From Owenweeksia sp. (GTDB lineage: Bacteria > Bacteroidota > Bacteroidia > Flavobacteriales > Schleiferiaceae): a stretch of DNA of 64,000 nucleotides. Positions 54,756-63,785 of the stretch are shown here, piece after piece. A model generated the notes under the pieces. It was given only the letters and a program-made list of their open reading frames with translations. It had not been told where the DNA came from and made no database searches. The translations under genes and the position numbers were made by a program. Every line of letters starts with the position of its first letter. The first letter of the stretch is position 1. The stretch lies in contig JANQPD010000044.1 of NCBI GenBank assembly GCA_028285465.1, positions 47,736-111,735 on the forward strand. Direction: 5' to 3'.

Positions 54756-55733
54756 ATGAAGAAACTTCTATTCTGCATACTGATTGGCCTGACATACCCC
54801 AGCATCCGGGCGCAGCATCACTTCCGGGACACTACGCAAGGTTTTACGTTTGAGATCAATTACTGGTTTAACCTGCATCATTTTTTGTGGCTGGAATCAT
54901 TTGTAACGGCCCACCTGGATAGTACACTAATTCAGCAAGACCTTTCCGGGCACGCCAAACAAAACCTGGAACAGGCGCTCGCGTATTACCGTGAGCACCT
55001 TGTGTCCCTGGACCTGAAAAGAAGCGACTACATGAGCACATTTAAACGCTGGATTACCCATGAAGGTAGAACTTTGGGATCTGTTCCACAGCAATTCCAG
55101 GAACATGTACACGTATTAAAAAGTGTAGATGAGGTGTATAAAAAGTCCTTTTGGCCCGTTCATAAAGAAGCCTGTGAGAAAGTGCTCCGTGACAACATTG
55201 CGCTAATAAGGCAAACCGAAGCACCCTTTGTAAAAAGCATTACCAGACTCACGCGTCAGTTTTGGCAAGTGGAGAAAATCAAGGTCGACATCAGTTATTA
55301 CGGCACAGCCTCCAATTGGAACCCCAAACATCGTCCCTACACTACGCTTTTCCCCACTCATGTTGTTATGACCGCAGTTGGCGAAAACAATGTTCCGGGC
55401 AATTGGGTGGAACTCCTCTTTCACGAATCTGCCCATCACCTGATCTTGAGCAGTTCCTATTTTGTAGGGGGAACCATTAAAGACGTATGCGAAGTTATGC
55501 AGCTTGAACCGCCCCGCTCTTTTTGGCACGCCTATTTGTTTTACTTAACAGGCGAGGTATGCAAACAGGCCTTTACAGAAAACAACATGACCTACGAAGA
55601 GACCTACATGCAAAGGACCGGGGTTTTCGGCAGGTATTATGCCTTACTGGATGAGCACTTAAAAGCGTATATAAAAAGAGAAGTTACGCTGGAAGAAGCT
55701 ACCAGGAAGATCCTGACTGCACTAAACCAGTAA
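54756..55733 (+). CDS. Secreted HExxH putative metallopeptidase
   Basis: A 325-residue exported protein (signal peptide MKKLLFCILIGLTYPSIRAQ) with a zinc-binding motif FHESAHHLIL (His223, Glu224, His227). A possible third ligand, Glu, lies in VCEVMQLEPP. A peptidase or related hydrolase is inferred from the motif; I cannot name the family. The ATG at 54756 is chosen over an upstream start because the signal peptide begins there. It may follow the dioxygenase-like gene in one transcript, though 190 bases separate them. Confidence 0.72.
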   Translation: MKKLLFCILIGLTYPSIRAQHHFRDTTQGFTFEINYWFNLHHFLWLESFVTAHLDSTLIQQDLSGHAKQNLEQALAYYREHLVSLDLKRSDYMSTFKRWITHEGRTLGSVPQQFQEHVHVLKSVDEVYKKSFWPVHKEACEKVLRDNIALIRQTEAPFVKSITRLTRQFWQVEKIKVDISYYGTASNWNPKHRPYTTLFPTHVVMTAVGENNVPGNWVELLFHESAHHLILSSSYFVGGTIKDVCEVMQLEPPRSFWHAYLFYLTGEVCKQAFTENNMTYEETYMQRTGVFGRYYALLDEHLKAYIKREVTLEEATRKILTALNQ

Positions 55734-55825
55734 TGCGGCCTGTTATGGAGATTATTTACTAACAGCAAATACGTATATTCACCACTAAATCAACAGCCTC
55801 ATCAATAATTTAGCCCGTTATAAAA

Positions 55826-56443
55826 ATGATAAGGACTAGAATCAACCTTTCCGTTTTAGCGATCGCCCTATCGTTCTTTTTACATGCTCAATCGTCCGAG
55901 TACTATTTTGACCTGGGGAATAAAAGCCTTCAGTCACACAAAAACCACGAAGCCATTGAATATTATAAACAGGCGATCCGGGCGGACAGCTCAGTCTGGG
56001 TTTATCATTACAACTGCGGGTTAGCTTACTATTATATATCTGACTATGAGAAATCCATTTTATGCTTTGATAAAGCTCACTCACTTGAATCAGACAACAT
56101 GAAGGTTTTGTTCAACAGGGGAAATGTGAAAGATGCCCTGGGCGATTATAAAGGTGCTTTAGAAGACTTTGAAGTAGTGCTAACAAAACAAGGTGGATCC
56201 TGGCAGTTATTTAACAGTATGGGTATAGCCTATGATAATCTAAAGGAGTATGAAAAAGCGTTGAAGTATTTTTCAGAATCTATCGCTCTGAAAGCAAACA
56301 ATAGTGCAGCATATGACAACAGGGCAATGGTTAAAAGAAAAATGGGAGACATGACGGGTTGCTGCGAAGACTTGAAGTTAGCGATAAAGTACACGGAATA
56401 TGGGAAAAGAGCTCAAATGCACTTTGATGAATATTGTAAATAG
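55826..56443 (+). CDS. Exported TPR protein
   Basis: A 205-residue protein with a signal peptide (ending FFLHAQS) and about five tetratricopeptide repeats (EAIEYYKQAIRADSS, KSILCFDKAHSLESD, GALEDFEVVLTKQGG, KALKYFSESIALKAN). Such proteins mediate protein contacts in the periplasm. No partner is indicated by the context. Confidence 0.82.
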   Translation: MIRTRINLSVLAIALSFFLHAQSSEYYFDLGNKSLQSHKNHEAIEYYKQAIRADSSVWVYHYNCGLAYYYISDYEKSILCFDKAHSLESDNMKVLFNRGNVKDALGDYKGALEDFEVVLTKQGGSWQLFNSMGIAYDNLKEYEKALKYFSESIALKANNSAAYDNRAMVKRKMGDMTGCCEDLKLAIKYTEYGKRAQMHFDEYCK

Positions 56444-56582
56444 CTTGTGCTGAAACAAAAACTAAAGTTAACCTCACTTGTGTTGCGCTCGTCTACCAAG
56501 GAAGAACGCATATCCATTGTTAAAACCATTAAACAAGCTGTTTTGTTTTACTGCTGTGTTTCACACAAAGCACACCCATCCC

Positions 56583-57530
56583 ATGAAGCATTGCCTTATG
56601 CTTATTTTGGCGCTTTCTTTTAGCGCCTGTACAAGTATGAAAAACCCGGCCCGGCCCCAAATTCCTGAACATAGCGAAGGATATTTCTTCCGGGCAGCGG
56701 ATGGGTGCAACCTCTTTGTGTACGAATACATGCCCCATCAGGCTTATGAGGCCACTGTTTTTATCCTTTCCGGGATCACCGGAATAAACCACCACCGTGA
56801 AAAAGACCTTATTGCGCAACTCAGCAACGGCAAATACCGGGTGGTCGTAATGCACCCCCGCGGCAGCGGTTATTCGGAAGGCAAACGGGGCGACATCCCC
56901 GACTTCTCCCGCTTCCTGGAAGACTATGTTGCACTCATCACTCGAGACGAAGACTATGTGTCACGCAAACGCCCGGTCATCCTTTTCGGGCATAGTATGT
57001 CGTGCGCGGTTTTGCTGGCCGTTGCGGAGAAAACAAAATACATCGGTGGCGCCATCCTCGTGAACCCTGCTTACAGGATAAAAGCCTCCAAAGGCATGTC
57101 GCCCGGCTTCGGTGATTATGTAAAATATGCCTGGTATGCCGTCTTTGCCCGCCACAGCCCGGTCGTGAACATGGCGGGCAACCCCGCGCATATCGAAAAC
57201 AAAGAAGACCGGGAAGAAGCTGAAAAAAGAGCAAACGACCCCTTGCTGGTAAACCATTTCAGTTTGCATACGATGATGCAGAGCCGAAAGATCATGGAAG
57301 CCATGCCGGATCATGCCGCAGAAGCAGCATACCCCCTGCTTTTATTGTATGGAACACGCGACCCGATCGTAGACCCGAAAGGATGCGCCCTCCTCTATGA
57401 AAAATGGCAGTATCCCGACAAGCAATACCACCAGGTTAAAGGAGGAGGCCACGGCCGGTCTACCGTTAAACTTGCCGATGGCCTTATACGGGATTGGGTA
57501 GACCGCATAGCAACAGGCTTTGCCCCTTAG
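56583..57530 (+). CDS. Lipoprotein alpha/beta hydrolase (monoglyceride-lipase-like)
   Basis: A 315-residue predicted lipoprotein (lipobox LALSFSAC). The hydrolase fold has TVFILSGITGINHHREKDL, VVMHPRGSGYSEGKRGD and the nucleophile elbow FGHSMSCA (Ser138). The acid is in LLYGTRDPIVD and the His in KGGGHGRS. It resembles serine aminopeptidase S33/monoglyceride lipases. The ATG at 56583 is chosen because it creates the signal sequence; an ATG 105 bases upstream would bury it. Confidence 0.85.
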   Translation: MKHCLMLILALSFSACTSMKNPARPQIPEHSEGYFFRAADGCNLFVYEYMPHQAYEATVFILSGITGINHHREKDLIAQLSNGKYRVVVMHPRGSGYSEGKRGDIPDFSRFLEDYVALITRDEDYVSRKRPVILFGHSMSCAVLLAVAEKTKYIGGAILVNPAYRIKASKGMSPGFGDYVKYAWYAVFARHSPVVNMAGNPAHIENKEDREEAEKRANDPLLVNHFSLHTMMQSRKIMEAMPDHAAEAAYPLLLLYGTRDPIVDPKGCALLYEKWQYPDKQYHQVKGGGHGRSTVKLADGLIRDWVDRIATGFAP

Positions 57531-57563
57531 CCCCTTAAGAAAGGCGCAAAAGCGAAGGCATAA

Positions 57564-57577
57564 AATACGGCCGTATT
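57564..57577. promoter_or_regulatory. 14-bp perfect palindrome upstream of the SDR gene
   Basis: AATACGGCCGTATT, no loop, 100 bases before the start codon. It could be an operator for a dimeric regulator; no regulator gene is adjacent. Confidence 0.35.
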
Positions 57578-57677
57578 GTAAGGGAAAAACTGCTTGTCTA
57601 CTCCCTTCGCAATGCCTAATTTAACCAGCTAAACACACCCTTTAGGACCGTAACGATTTAACGAAATACCAAGAGCA

Positions 57678-58532
57678 TTGGGAACAAAAAACCAGATAGC
57701 ACTCATGACCGGGGCCACCTCCGGTTTCGGCCAGGTGATTGCCCGGCACCTGGTTCAGGAACAGTATACCCTCTTGTTTTTTGCGCGCTCAGAAGAAAAA
57801 GCAAAAGCGCTCAAGCAAACGTTGATGAGTGCCCATCCGGCTGCACAGGTGCAGGCCATACCCTGCGACTTAGCCTCCTTCCACTCCGTTGAATCCGCCT
57901 GCCGCAAAGTACGGGAATCCGTAGACCGGATAGACCTTATGATCCATAATGCCGGCATAATGAACTTCACCTTTAAAGAGAGTGCCGATGGCATAGAGGA
58001 AACCTTGCAGGTAAACCTGCTGGCACCCCTTCTGATCCTGTATACCCTAAAAAAGCTGATCCCGAAAAACGGGGCTTCCAAGATCCTGTTTACCTCCTCA
58101 GGGCTTCACCAGGGCACCATACAGTTTAACAAGCTCGAGTTCAGGGATGCCTTTTCCAGCTTTAAAACCTACCGCCAATCCAAACTGGGGATTATACTCA
58201 TGACCCGCCTGCTGGCAAGCCAGGAAGCCTTCGCGCACATTTCGCTTTACGCGGTGCACCCCGGAATGGTGCAGACTGAACTGGGTAGAGATGCCGGGTG
58301 GTTCCCGAGACTCCTTTTCTTCCTGCTGGGCACTTCTCTCCAAAAAGGGGCGGAAACCCACATACATCTGATCGACACAGCTCCCGGCAAACTGGTTTCA
58401 GGTGAGTACTACGCTAAGGGCAGGGTAACGAAAACAACACCGCAGGCATACGACCTGGAAGAGGCCCGCAAACTTTCCCTGGCCATCCAGGCCTACCTCA
58501 AGCCCTACCTGCCCCGTGAAGAAGCTACATAG
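57678..58532 (+). CDS. Short-chain dehydrogenase/reductase
   Basis: A 284-residue NAD(P)-dependent oxidoreductase with a Rossmann fold. The coenzyme motif is MTGATSGFG near residue 10, followed by IHNAGIM (NNAG equivalent), the active-site Ser in LFTSSGLH and YxxxK in YRQSKLG. It resembles retinol-dehydrogenase/WWOX-like SDRs. The start is TTG (57678); the first Met alternative is inside the coenzyme motif. The substrate is unknown. Confidence 0.87.
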   Translation: MGTKNQIALMTGATSGFGQVIARHLVQEQYTLLFFARSEEKAKALKQTLMSAHPAAQVQAIPCDLASFHSVESACRKVRESVDRIDLMIHNAGIMNFTFKESADGIEETLQVNLLAPLLILYTLKKLIPKNGASKILFTSSGLHQGTIQFNKLEFRDAFSSFKTYRQSKLGIILMTRLLASQEAFAHISLYAVHPGMVQTELGRDAGWFPRLLFFLLGTSLQKGAETHIHLIDTAPGKLVSGEYYAKGRVTKTTPQAYDLEEARKLSLAIQAYLKPYLPREEAT

Positions 58533-58753
58533 GCGAAGACATCTCCTTTATCCTGGTATTGCAGATTTTTCCAGCAAAATGCCCCTGGTTTTTATAGCTA
58601 TGCCCCTATCAAAACTACTTTAATAAAACCTTAACGTTTTATTCTTTTCTACCTTCGAAAAGGTATAGCCCTATGTTTACTAAACAATTCTAAGCACCTG
58701 ATAGAAAAGTGTGGATACGATGAGAAACGAGCCCTTTTATTTTCTGATCTTAA

Positions 58754-59362
58754 ATCTTCTCCACTCACCTTTTTAGCAAGAGGAGTGAAGAAAATATAAC
58801 GGACTGTATTCCTCGGAGCAGGGAAGTCGCTTTTTTAGAAAGCTACCTGCGGATCGAGAAGCAAAGGCGCCCGGAAAAATTTACCTGCACTACTGATATT
58901 AAAGGATTTGAAAACCAACAGGATGCAATGATCCCTGCTTTACTCATCGAAAATGCCGTAAAGCACGCTTTTGAAAAAGGCTTCCGGCTAGGACATTCCG
59001 TTCATACCTTAATACGGGATCATACGCGTATTCCCGAGAAAGTGATTCTACCTTCCCCTGCCGGTTTTAAAATGGTAACCCTATCTGCAATAATCCGTAT
59101 TGAATCTTGCCGGGGCAACTGCTCTATTCTTAAGTTGGTAAGTAGAAAAACGGAAGTCTTAACCCAGCCCTTAAATTACTTTGAAGATTTGTTTTGTTCT
59201 CATTTTTTCAGGGTGCACCGCTCTTGCCTCATAAACCTGAATAAGATCGTTGCTTACCCTAAAAAGACCGGCTTCCTCGAACTGGAAGAAAATCACGGCG
59301 CTGAAGTGGCGGTAAGGAGAAGGGCAAGCTTTTTTAAGCACCACAAAGCACATTTGGCCTAA
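58754..59362 (+). pseudogene. Decayed LytS/LytR fusion: kinase fragment joined to a LytTR domain
   Basis: The frame opens after a stop at 58751. SREVAFLESYLRIEKQR and MIPALLIENAVKHAFEKG match the His_kinase and HATPase region of LytS-type kinases. About 20 residues later the sequence becomes a LytTR DNA-binding domain (LPSPAGFKMVTLSAIIRIESCRG, FFRVHRSCLINLNKIVAY). The kinase N-terminus, the rest of the ATPase domain and the receiver domain are missing. An internal deletion joining a kinase gene to its downstream regulator explains this best. An ATG at 58928 would give a 144-residue LytTR-containing product, so residual expression is possible. Confidence 0.72.
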
Positions 59363-59626
59363 AACCCTGCTTCTTTTTCAACGTTCAGCGAATTTCAACC
59401 CACGTTGGCATTTTTCCGATGCTTTTCATAAAACTCTGAAGGCTAATAAATTTCATATTTGACCTAACGATCGGAACGGGCCCGTACTGGTCTATAAACT
59501 GACCGCTATTGCTCTAAGAACAGGATAGCTGTGCGCTACTCCTGTCTGTTTTTTAAAGCAAGGCATACAAAAAGGGCGGAAACCGAAAAGCCATTCAAAC
59601 AGAGTAGGTACAAAACAAAATACAAG

Positions 59627-61777
59627 ATGAAAACAAGAAAACTCATTACTCTAAGCGTTTGCCTGGTGCTCTATGGTTACGCATTTGGCCAGACCGACAT
59701 TAATTGGACTAACTTAAACGGTGTACAATTAACGGGCGGCACACCATATTATACTAAAACAGCTGCCAATGGAAACACAACGGGAATTGGAAGTGCAAGT
59801 CAAGTATTAAAAAGCGATTGCGACTGGACATATGAGCTGGGAGTAGGCAGTCAAACAACCATATCGGCCGGAATTTCTCAGTCTTTTTCCAGTACCTGGC
59901 AAGATATGGATTATGCTATATTAGTAGATGTAAGCTGGGCTTCTGTTTATGAGCAGGGGAATATCGTCTCTGGCTATGTGAACACCGGTACAAGAAGTTC
60001 ATCCGACTACCTTTCGATCCAAAAAGTAGGAAATGATATTAGCTTCACCGTTTTTACCTCACAACAACCTTCAGGGGTATTGATACACACCATTAATATC
60101 CCTGCAATGCCCGATTTTCATCCTGAATTCCATATTTTTTATAAACACAATCGGATCCAAAATGGAACTATAAAACACAGTACCGATCAGGATAATGATT
60201 GGTATGTAGCCGGTACTAATGATGATGTTGCCTGTAGTATTGACGATGACATTTATACCATGGGGCTGGTCGCAATCGGGGACAATACGCCTACGGCCAC
60301 CTTGGATGTAGCCGGTAATTTACGTTTACGCAATTTAACACCAAACCCATCCGCTACCTCTGTCTTAACTGTAGATGTAGATGGATTTGTATTCAGCAAC
60401 CCGGCACCGTTGCAAGATATAGACTGGCTCACCAGTAACGGGAACACGCCCGGCTCCATCAGCGACATCATCTATACAGAGGGAAAGGTGGGCATTAATG
60501 AAGAAAACCCCAATGGATTGCTGGGTATTAAAATGACCTGTACCGATAGCCCCGGATTGAATATCCGTACAAACGGGACTTGCGCAAATAATACCTTTGG
60601 CAATCCTATTGAAGTGGAGCAATTTGACGTTATGAGTGGTGCATACGAAACGGATTTTGTAATCACTCAAAATGCAAGGGTGGGCGTTTCCACATCCGAG
60701 CCCTTGGCAGATTTAGATGTGGCCGGTCAGGGGATAATGCTTCTGGAAGCTTTTGAAAAAACAATATGTGCAGCTCAAAATGCGGGTTTGTATTTTAGGA
60801 GAGACTTTTCTCCATACGGCTGGGCAAATAGCCCCAGCCAACTTAAAAACATGTCTATTAAACCCCGTGGGGTATGCTCCCCGAGCACACCTGATGGTTT
60901 AGAAATAAATGGGGCAGACGGTTTGGTATTTACCACAAGTGCCACAGACCGGATGTACATAACTTCTTCCGGAAGTGTGCGGATAGGGTATACTGCCCCC
61001 GAATGTGATGAGCCCACACCACCAGAAGGCTTTGGTGGCTGTTGGAATGGATTTACCTTGGATGTGAACGGGTCAATAGGCAATAACGGGCAGTTTGTTA
61101 CCTCAGACAAAAGATATAAAACAAACATCAGCACCTTAACGGATCCTATGGCAACCATAAACAGGCTTAGAGGTGTGTCTTATGTTTTCAGGCATGAGGA
61201 GTTTCCGGAAATGAAATTCCGGGAAGGAAACAACATTGGCTTTATAGCGCAGGAATTACAGGAAGTATTGCCGGAGTTGGTTTCAGAAAATCAAAAAGGA
61301 TATTTAGCGGTCAATTACCAGGCTATCGTACCCATTTTAACGGAAGCCCTGAAGCGGCAGGATGAAGAACTGCAGGACCAAACAGAGGAAATTGAAAACC
61401 TGAAGAATGAGCTGAGCGCGCTGAGAATGGAAATAGATCAGATTAAACACGATATAACCGCGATCTGCAATAGCGATTGCCAGGCTGTTCAATCAGGTAC
61501 ATTGCAGGAAGAAGAAAAAATGCAGGGTGATTCCGGGTCTCATTACAATGTATACCCCAATCCTACTTCGGAAACATTTAGAATACAACCTTCCGATTCA
61601 GAAATGACCACTTTTGACCAGGTAGTGATCATTTCCAATACAGGAGCGGTTCTCTATAAAGAAAGTAATATCCCTGTAAGTAAGGAATTTAGCATTAAAA
61701 GTTTGGCAGCAGGCAATTACATCATTCAAGTACACTCAAATAAAGAAGTAGAAGAGTTGAAACTTCAGGTATTGTAA
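59627..61777 (+). CDS. Secreted protein with S74 intramolecular chaperone and T9SS domain
   Basis: A 716-residue exported protein with a signal peptide (ending LYGYAFGQ). The long middle has repeated phage-tail-fibre-like units (TLDVAGNLRLRN, SVRIGYTAPE). An S74 peptidase/intramolecular chaperone domain begins at SDKRYKTNI (catalytic Ser residue 493). IGFIAQELQEVLPELV and YLAVNYQAIVPILTEALK follow, then a coiled coil. The C-terminus (NVYPNPTSETFRIQ to the end) is a T9SS type A sorting domain. In phages the S74 domain trimerises fibres and self-cleaves; here it implies a trimeric surface fibre. The start at 59627 is chosen for the signal peptide. Confidence 0.86.
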   Translation: MKTRKLITLSVCLVLYGYAFGQTDINWTNLNGVQLTGGTPYYTKTAANGNTTGIGSASQVLKSDCDWTYELGVGSQTTISAGISQSFSSTWQDMDYAILVDVSWASVYEQGNIVSGYVNTGTRSSSDYLSIQKVGNDISFTVFTSQQPSGVLIHTINIPAMPDFHPEFHIFYKHNRIQNGTIKHSTDQDNDWYVAGTNDDVACSIDDDIYTMGLVAIGDNTPTATLDVAGNLRLRNLTPNPSATSVLTVDVDGFVFSNPAPLQDIDWLTSNGNTPGSISDIIYTEGKVGINEENPNGLLGIKMTCTDSPGLNIRTNGTCANNTFGNPIEVEQFDVMSGAYETDFVITQNARVGVSTSEPLADLDVAGQGIMLLEAFEKTICAAQNAGLYFRRDFSPYGWANSPSQLKNMSIKPRGVCSPSTPDGLEINGADGLVFTTSATDRMYITSSGSVRIGYTAPECDEPTPPEGFGGCWNGFTLDVNGSIGNNGQFVTSDKRYKTNISTLTDPMATINRLRGVSYVFRHEEFPEMKFREGNNIGFIAQELQEVLPELVSENQKGYLAVNYQAIVPILTEALKRQDEELQDQTEEIENLKNELSALRMEIDQIKHDITAICNSDCQAVQSGTLQEEEKMQGDSGSHYNVYPNPTSETFRIQPSDSEMTTFDQVVIISNTGAVLYKESNIPVSKEFSIKSLAAGNYIIQVHSNKEVEELKLQVL

Positions 61778-61868
61778 GAGGCTTATGCTATCCTACATAC
61801 CTGGTCCGGATCAGTACCATTCAAATAGGGTAGCTTATACGATTAGATCAAGCATCTACTACTTACCG

Positions 61869-61907
61869 CTTATCAAAGCCCCGCCTCAAAAACGGGGTTT
61901 TGATAAG
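61869..61907 (+). terminator. Hairpin after the S74/T9SS gene
   Basis: CTTATCAAAGCCCCG pairs with CGGGGTTTTGATAAG (one G-U) around a 9-base loop. No T-run follows the stem, so termination is plausible but not typical. Confidence 0.5.
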
Positions 61908-62054
61908 CTTCTTTATCTCCACCCAGATAAAAAGAAACCTGTTCTCCCCCACTGCTTTCAAAAAGCTTAGAGAACCCTATACATTTTCCCCAAAGAAAGG
62001 AGCTGAGATCGCAATAGCTGACTATTTTGACTTGGACGCTCTAAAAAGCGGGCG

Positions 62055-62066
62055 CCTGCCGGCAGG
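62055..62066. repeat. REP-like palindrome CCTGCCGGCAGG
   Basis: 12-bp perfect palindrome followed by GTAGCGCGGAG. Resembles the palindrome at the end of the GIY-YIG gene (30036-30051). Confidence 0.5.
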
Positions 62067-62174
62067 GTAGCGCGGAGCCACTTTATTTTTAGTATATTTA
62101 CGCGGCAAGCAATTGCCGCCGGGTTAAACCTGCTCTGCCTTTATATAGGGAACTGCATTAAACACTTACGCCAA

Positions 62175-63671
62175 GTGAAGAATACAGTTGCCTACATCCT
62201 CATAGGTCTTTTCATATTCGTATACGTGCTTTTGCGGGCCTTAAACATAGACATCACCTATGACGAAGCCTGGTCCATAACGAGTTTCAGCCGGCTTGAG
62301 GTGATCCACATCCTCAACTTCACCCCCACCGATGCAAACAACCACATTATCAACACCCTGCTCATAAAAGCCTTCCGGCACCTTTTTGGTGAGGCTACCT
62401 TTGTTTCCAGGTTACCCAATGTTATTGCCTTTGCCTTTTACCTGTTTTTCTCCTACAAAATAGCCAACACATTCTTAAGGCCTCTCATCGGCTTCTGTTT
62501 GTTTATTGCCCTATGCTGCAATCCTTTTCTCCTTGATTTTTTCGGGCTGGCCAGGGGCTACGGACTTGCCTTATCCTTTATGGTCATTTCCATCTATTAC
62601 CTGCTGCGCTTCCTCCATACCTACACCTTCAAGTATGCTTTTCTCTCCCTTATACTGGCCAATTTTGCAGTGTTCAGCAATTTTCCCCTCCTCAACTATT
62701 GGGTAGCCCTCTTCTTCATCATCCATTTTTCCTATTTGGTTTCCAGGGAAAAAGAAAAACGCTTCTACCACTTATTGGGTCCCAATCTGTTTATACTCTT
62801 TTTCTTGGTTGCTGTTATCTACGAACCCCTAAGAAAGCTGGTACAGAACGACAGCCTTTACTACGGAGGCAACCGTAGCTTTTATGCCGATACCCTACAA
62901 TCGTTAACTGCCTTTTCGCTTTACGATCCCTATAATTTTGAAAAAGTGAAAAACACCTTGCCGCTCATTCTCGGATTCCTCGGCCTCATGGCAGGCGCCA
63001 CCTGGCTGGGTAAACCCAGATCCTGTCTAAGGGATTTGATCCTGCAGCGAAAGTTCCAGCTAACCCTTTTACTGCTTATACCCATCCTGTCTAACATTGT
63101 ACAGTTCTACCTCTTAGACAGCCTTTACCTGATCGACAGGACCGCCCTGTTCTATTATCCCCTGATCATACTTGTCTTTTTTTTCTATGCCAACGACATT
63201 GGTAACCCGCGCCTATTGTGGTTCTCCAATACATACATTCTCTTCATTTGTATAGCGCTCGTAAGCAACCAGGTGAAAAACCTGAACCTGTATAAAACCA
63301 TAACCTGGGATCATGATTCCAGGACAAGGGAAGTGCTCTCCTATTTGCAGGAACTGGGCCATTCGGAAAACAAGACCATCCACCTGGACTCCAGTTGGCC
63401 TATTCATAGTTCGATACAGTACTACTTGAATAAAAACCTGTTTAACAAAGTGAAGTATGTAAAAAAGGAGCTTGACTCCATCGCAGATAGCGCACATTTT
63501 TTCCTCTACTACGACAAGTCCTTGTTGAAAGTAGTGTACAACTGCAAAGACCACCCCATACACCATTACGAAAAAGACACCCTTCTTCAGTTTCCCGAAG
63601 AGGGGATCTACTTATTCGGAGCGATAAGAGACCCCGCCAAGACAACACATCGTGAAAAGAAGCAAAATTGA
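62175..63671 (+). CDS. GT-C-fold membrane glycosyltransferase (ArnT/PMT-like)
   Basis: A 498-residue inner-membrane protein with about 10-11 spans and a soluble C-terminal part. The first periplasmic loop has DITYDEAWSI, matching the acidic D/E motif of GT-C glycosyltransferases that use polyprenyl-phosphate sugars. LFGEATFVSRLPNVIA and GLARGYGLALSF are typical of this family in Bacteroidota. The sugar and acceptor are unknown. The start is GTG 62175; it is monocistronic by spacing. Confidence 0.78.
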   Translation: MKNTVAYILIGLFIFVYVLLRALNIDITYDEAWSITSFSRLEVIHILNFTPTDANNHIINTLLIKAFRHLFGEATFVSRLPNVIAFAFYLFFSYKIANTFLRPLIGFCLFIALCCNPFLLDFFGLARGYGLALSFMVISIYYLLRFLHTYTFKYAFLSLILANFAVFSNFPLLNYWVALFFIIHFSYLVSREKEKRFYHLLGPNLFILFFLVAVIYEPLRKLVQNDSLYYGGNRSFYADTLQSLTAFSLYDPYNFEKVKNTLPLILGFLGLMAGATWLGKPRSCLRDLILQRKFQLTLLLLIPILSNIVQFYLLDSLYLIDRTALFYYPLIILVFFFYANDIGNPRLLWFSNTYILFICIALVSNQVKNLNLYKTITWDHDSRTREVLSYLQELGHSENKTIHLDSSWPIHSSIQYYLNKNLFNKVKYVKKELDSIADSAHFFLYYDKSLLKVVYNCKDHPIHHYEKDTLLQFPEEGIYLFGAIRDPAKTTHREKKQN

Positions 63672-63700
63672 CCGGGCCTTCCCCGGGGTGGATGTTAAAC

Positions 63701-63720
63701 GCCTCCTGGGGCCAGGAGGC
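63701..63720. terminator. GC-rich hairpin after the glycosyltransferase gene
   Basis: GCCTCCTGG / CCAGGAGGC with a 2-base loop, 30 bases after the stop. There is no T-run, so its role is uncertain. Confidence 0.35.
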
Positions 63721-63785
63721 ATGCACCTTCGTATGCCTGCGCTGCATTTTACAGGACTGTTGTAAGTTTGAAAATAAAAACCGCT

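Larger units (their letters stand above)
61778..62174. other. Intergenic region with hairpin and REP-like palindrome
   Basis: Nearly 400 bases. It holds a 15-bp imperfect hairpin (61869-61907) and CCTGCCGGCAGG (62055-62066). A 61-codon plus-strand ORF (61785-61970) has no recognisable features and is probably chance. Confidence 0.5.

Noticed and set aside
61785..61970. 61-codon ORF downstream of the S74 gene
   Set aside because: Overlaps the hairpin and has no protein-like pattern.
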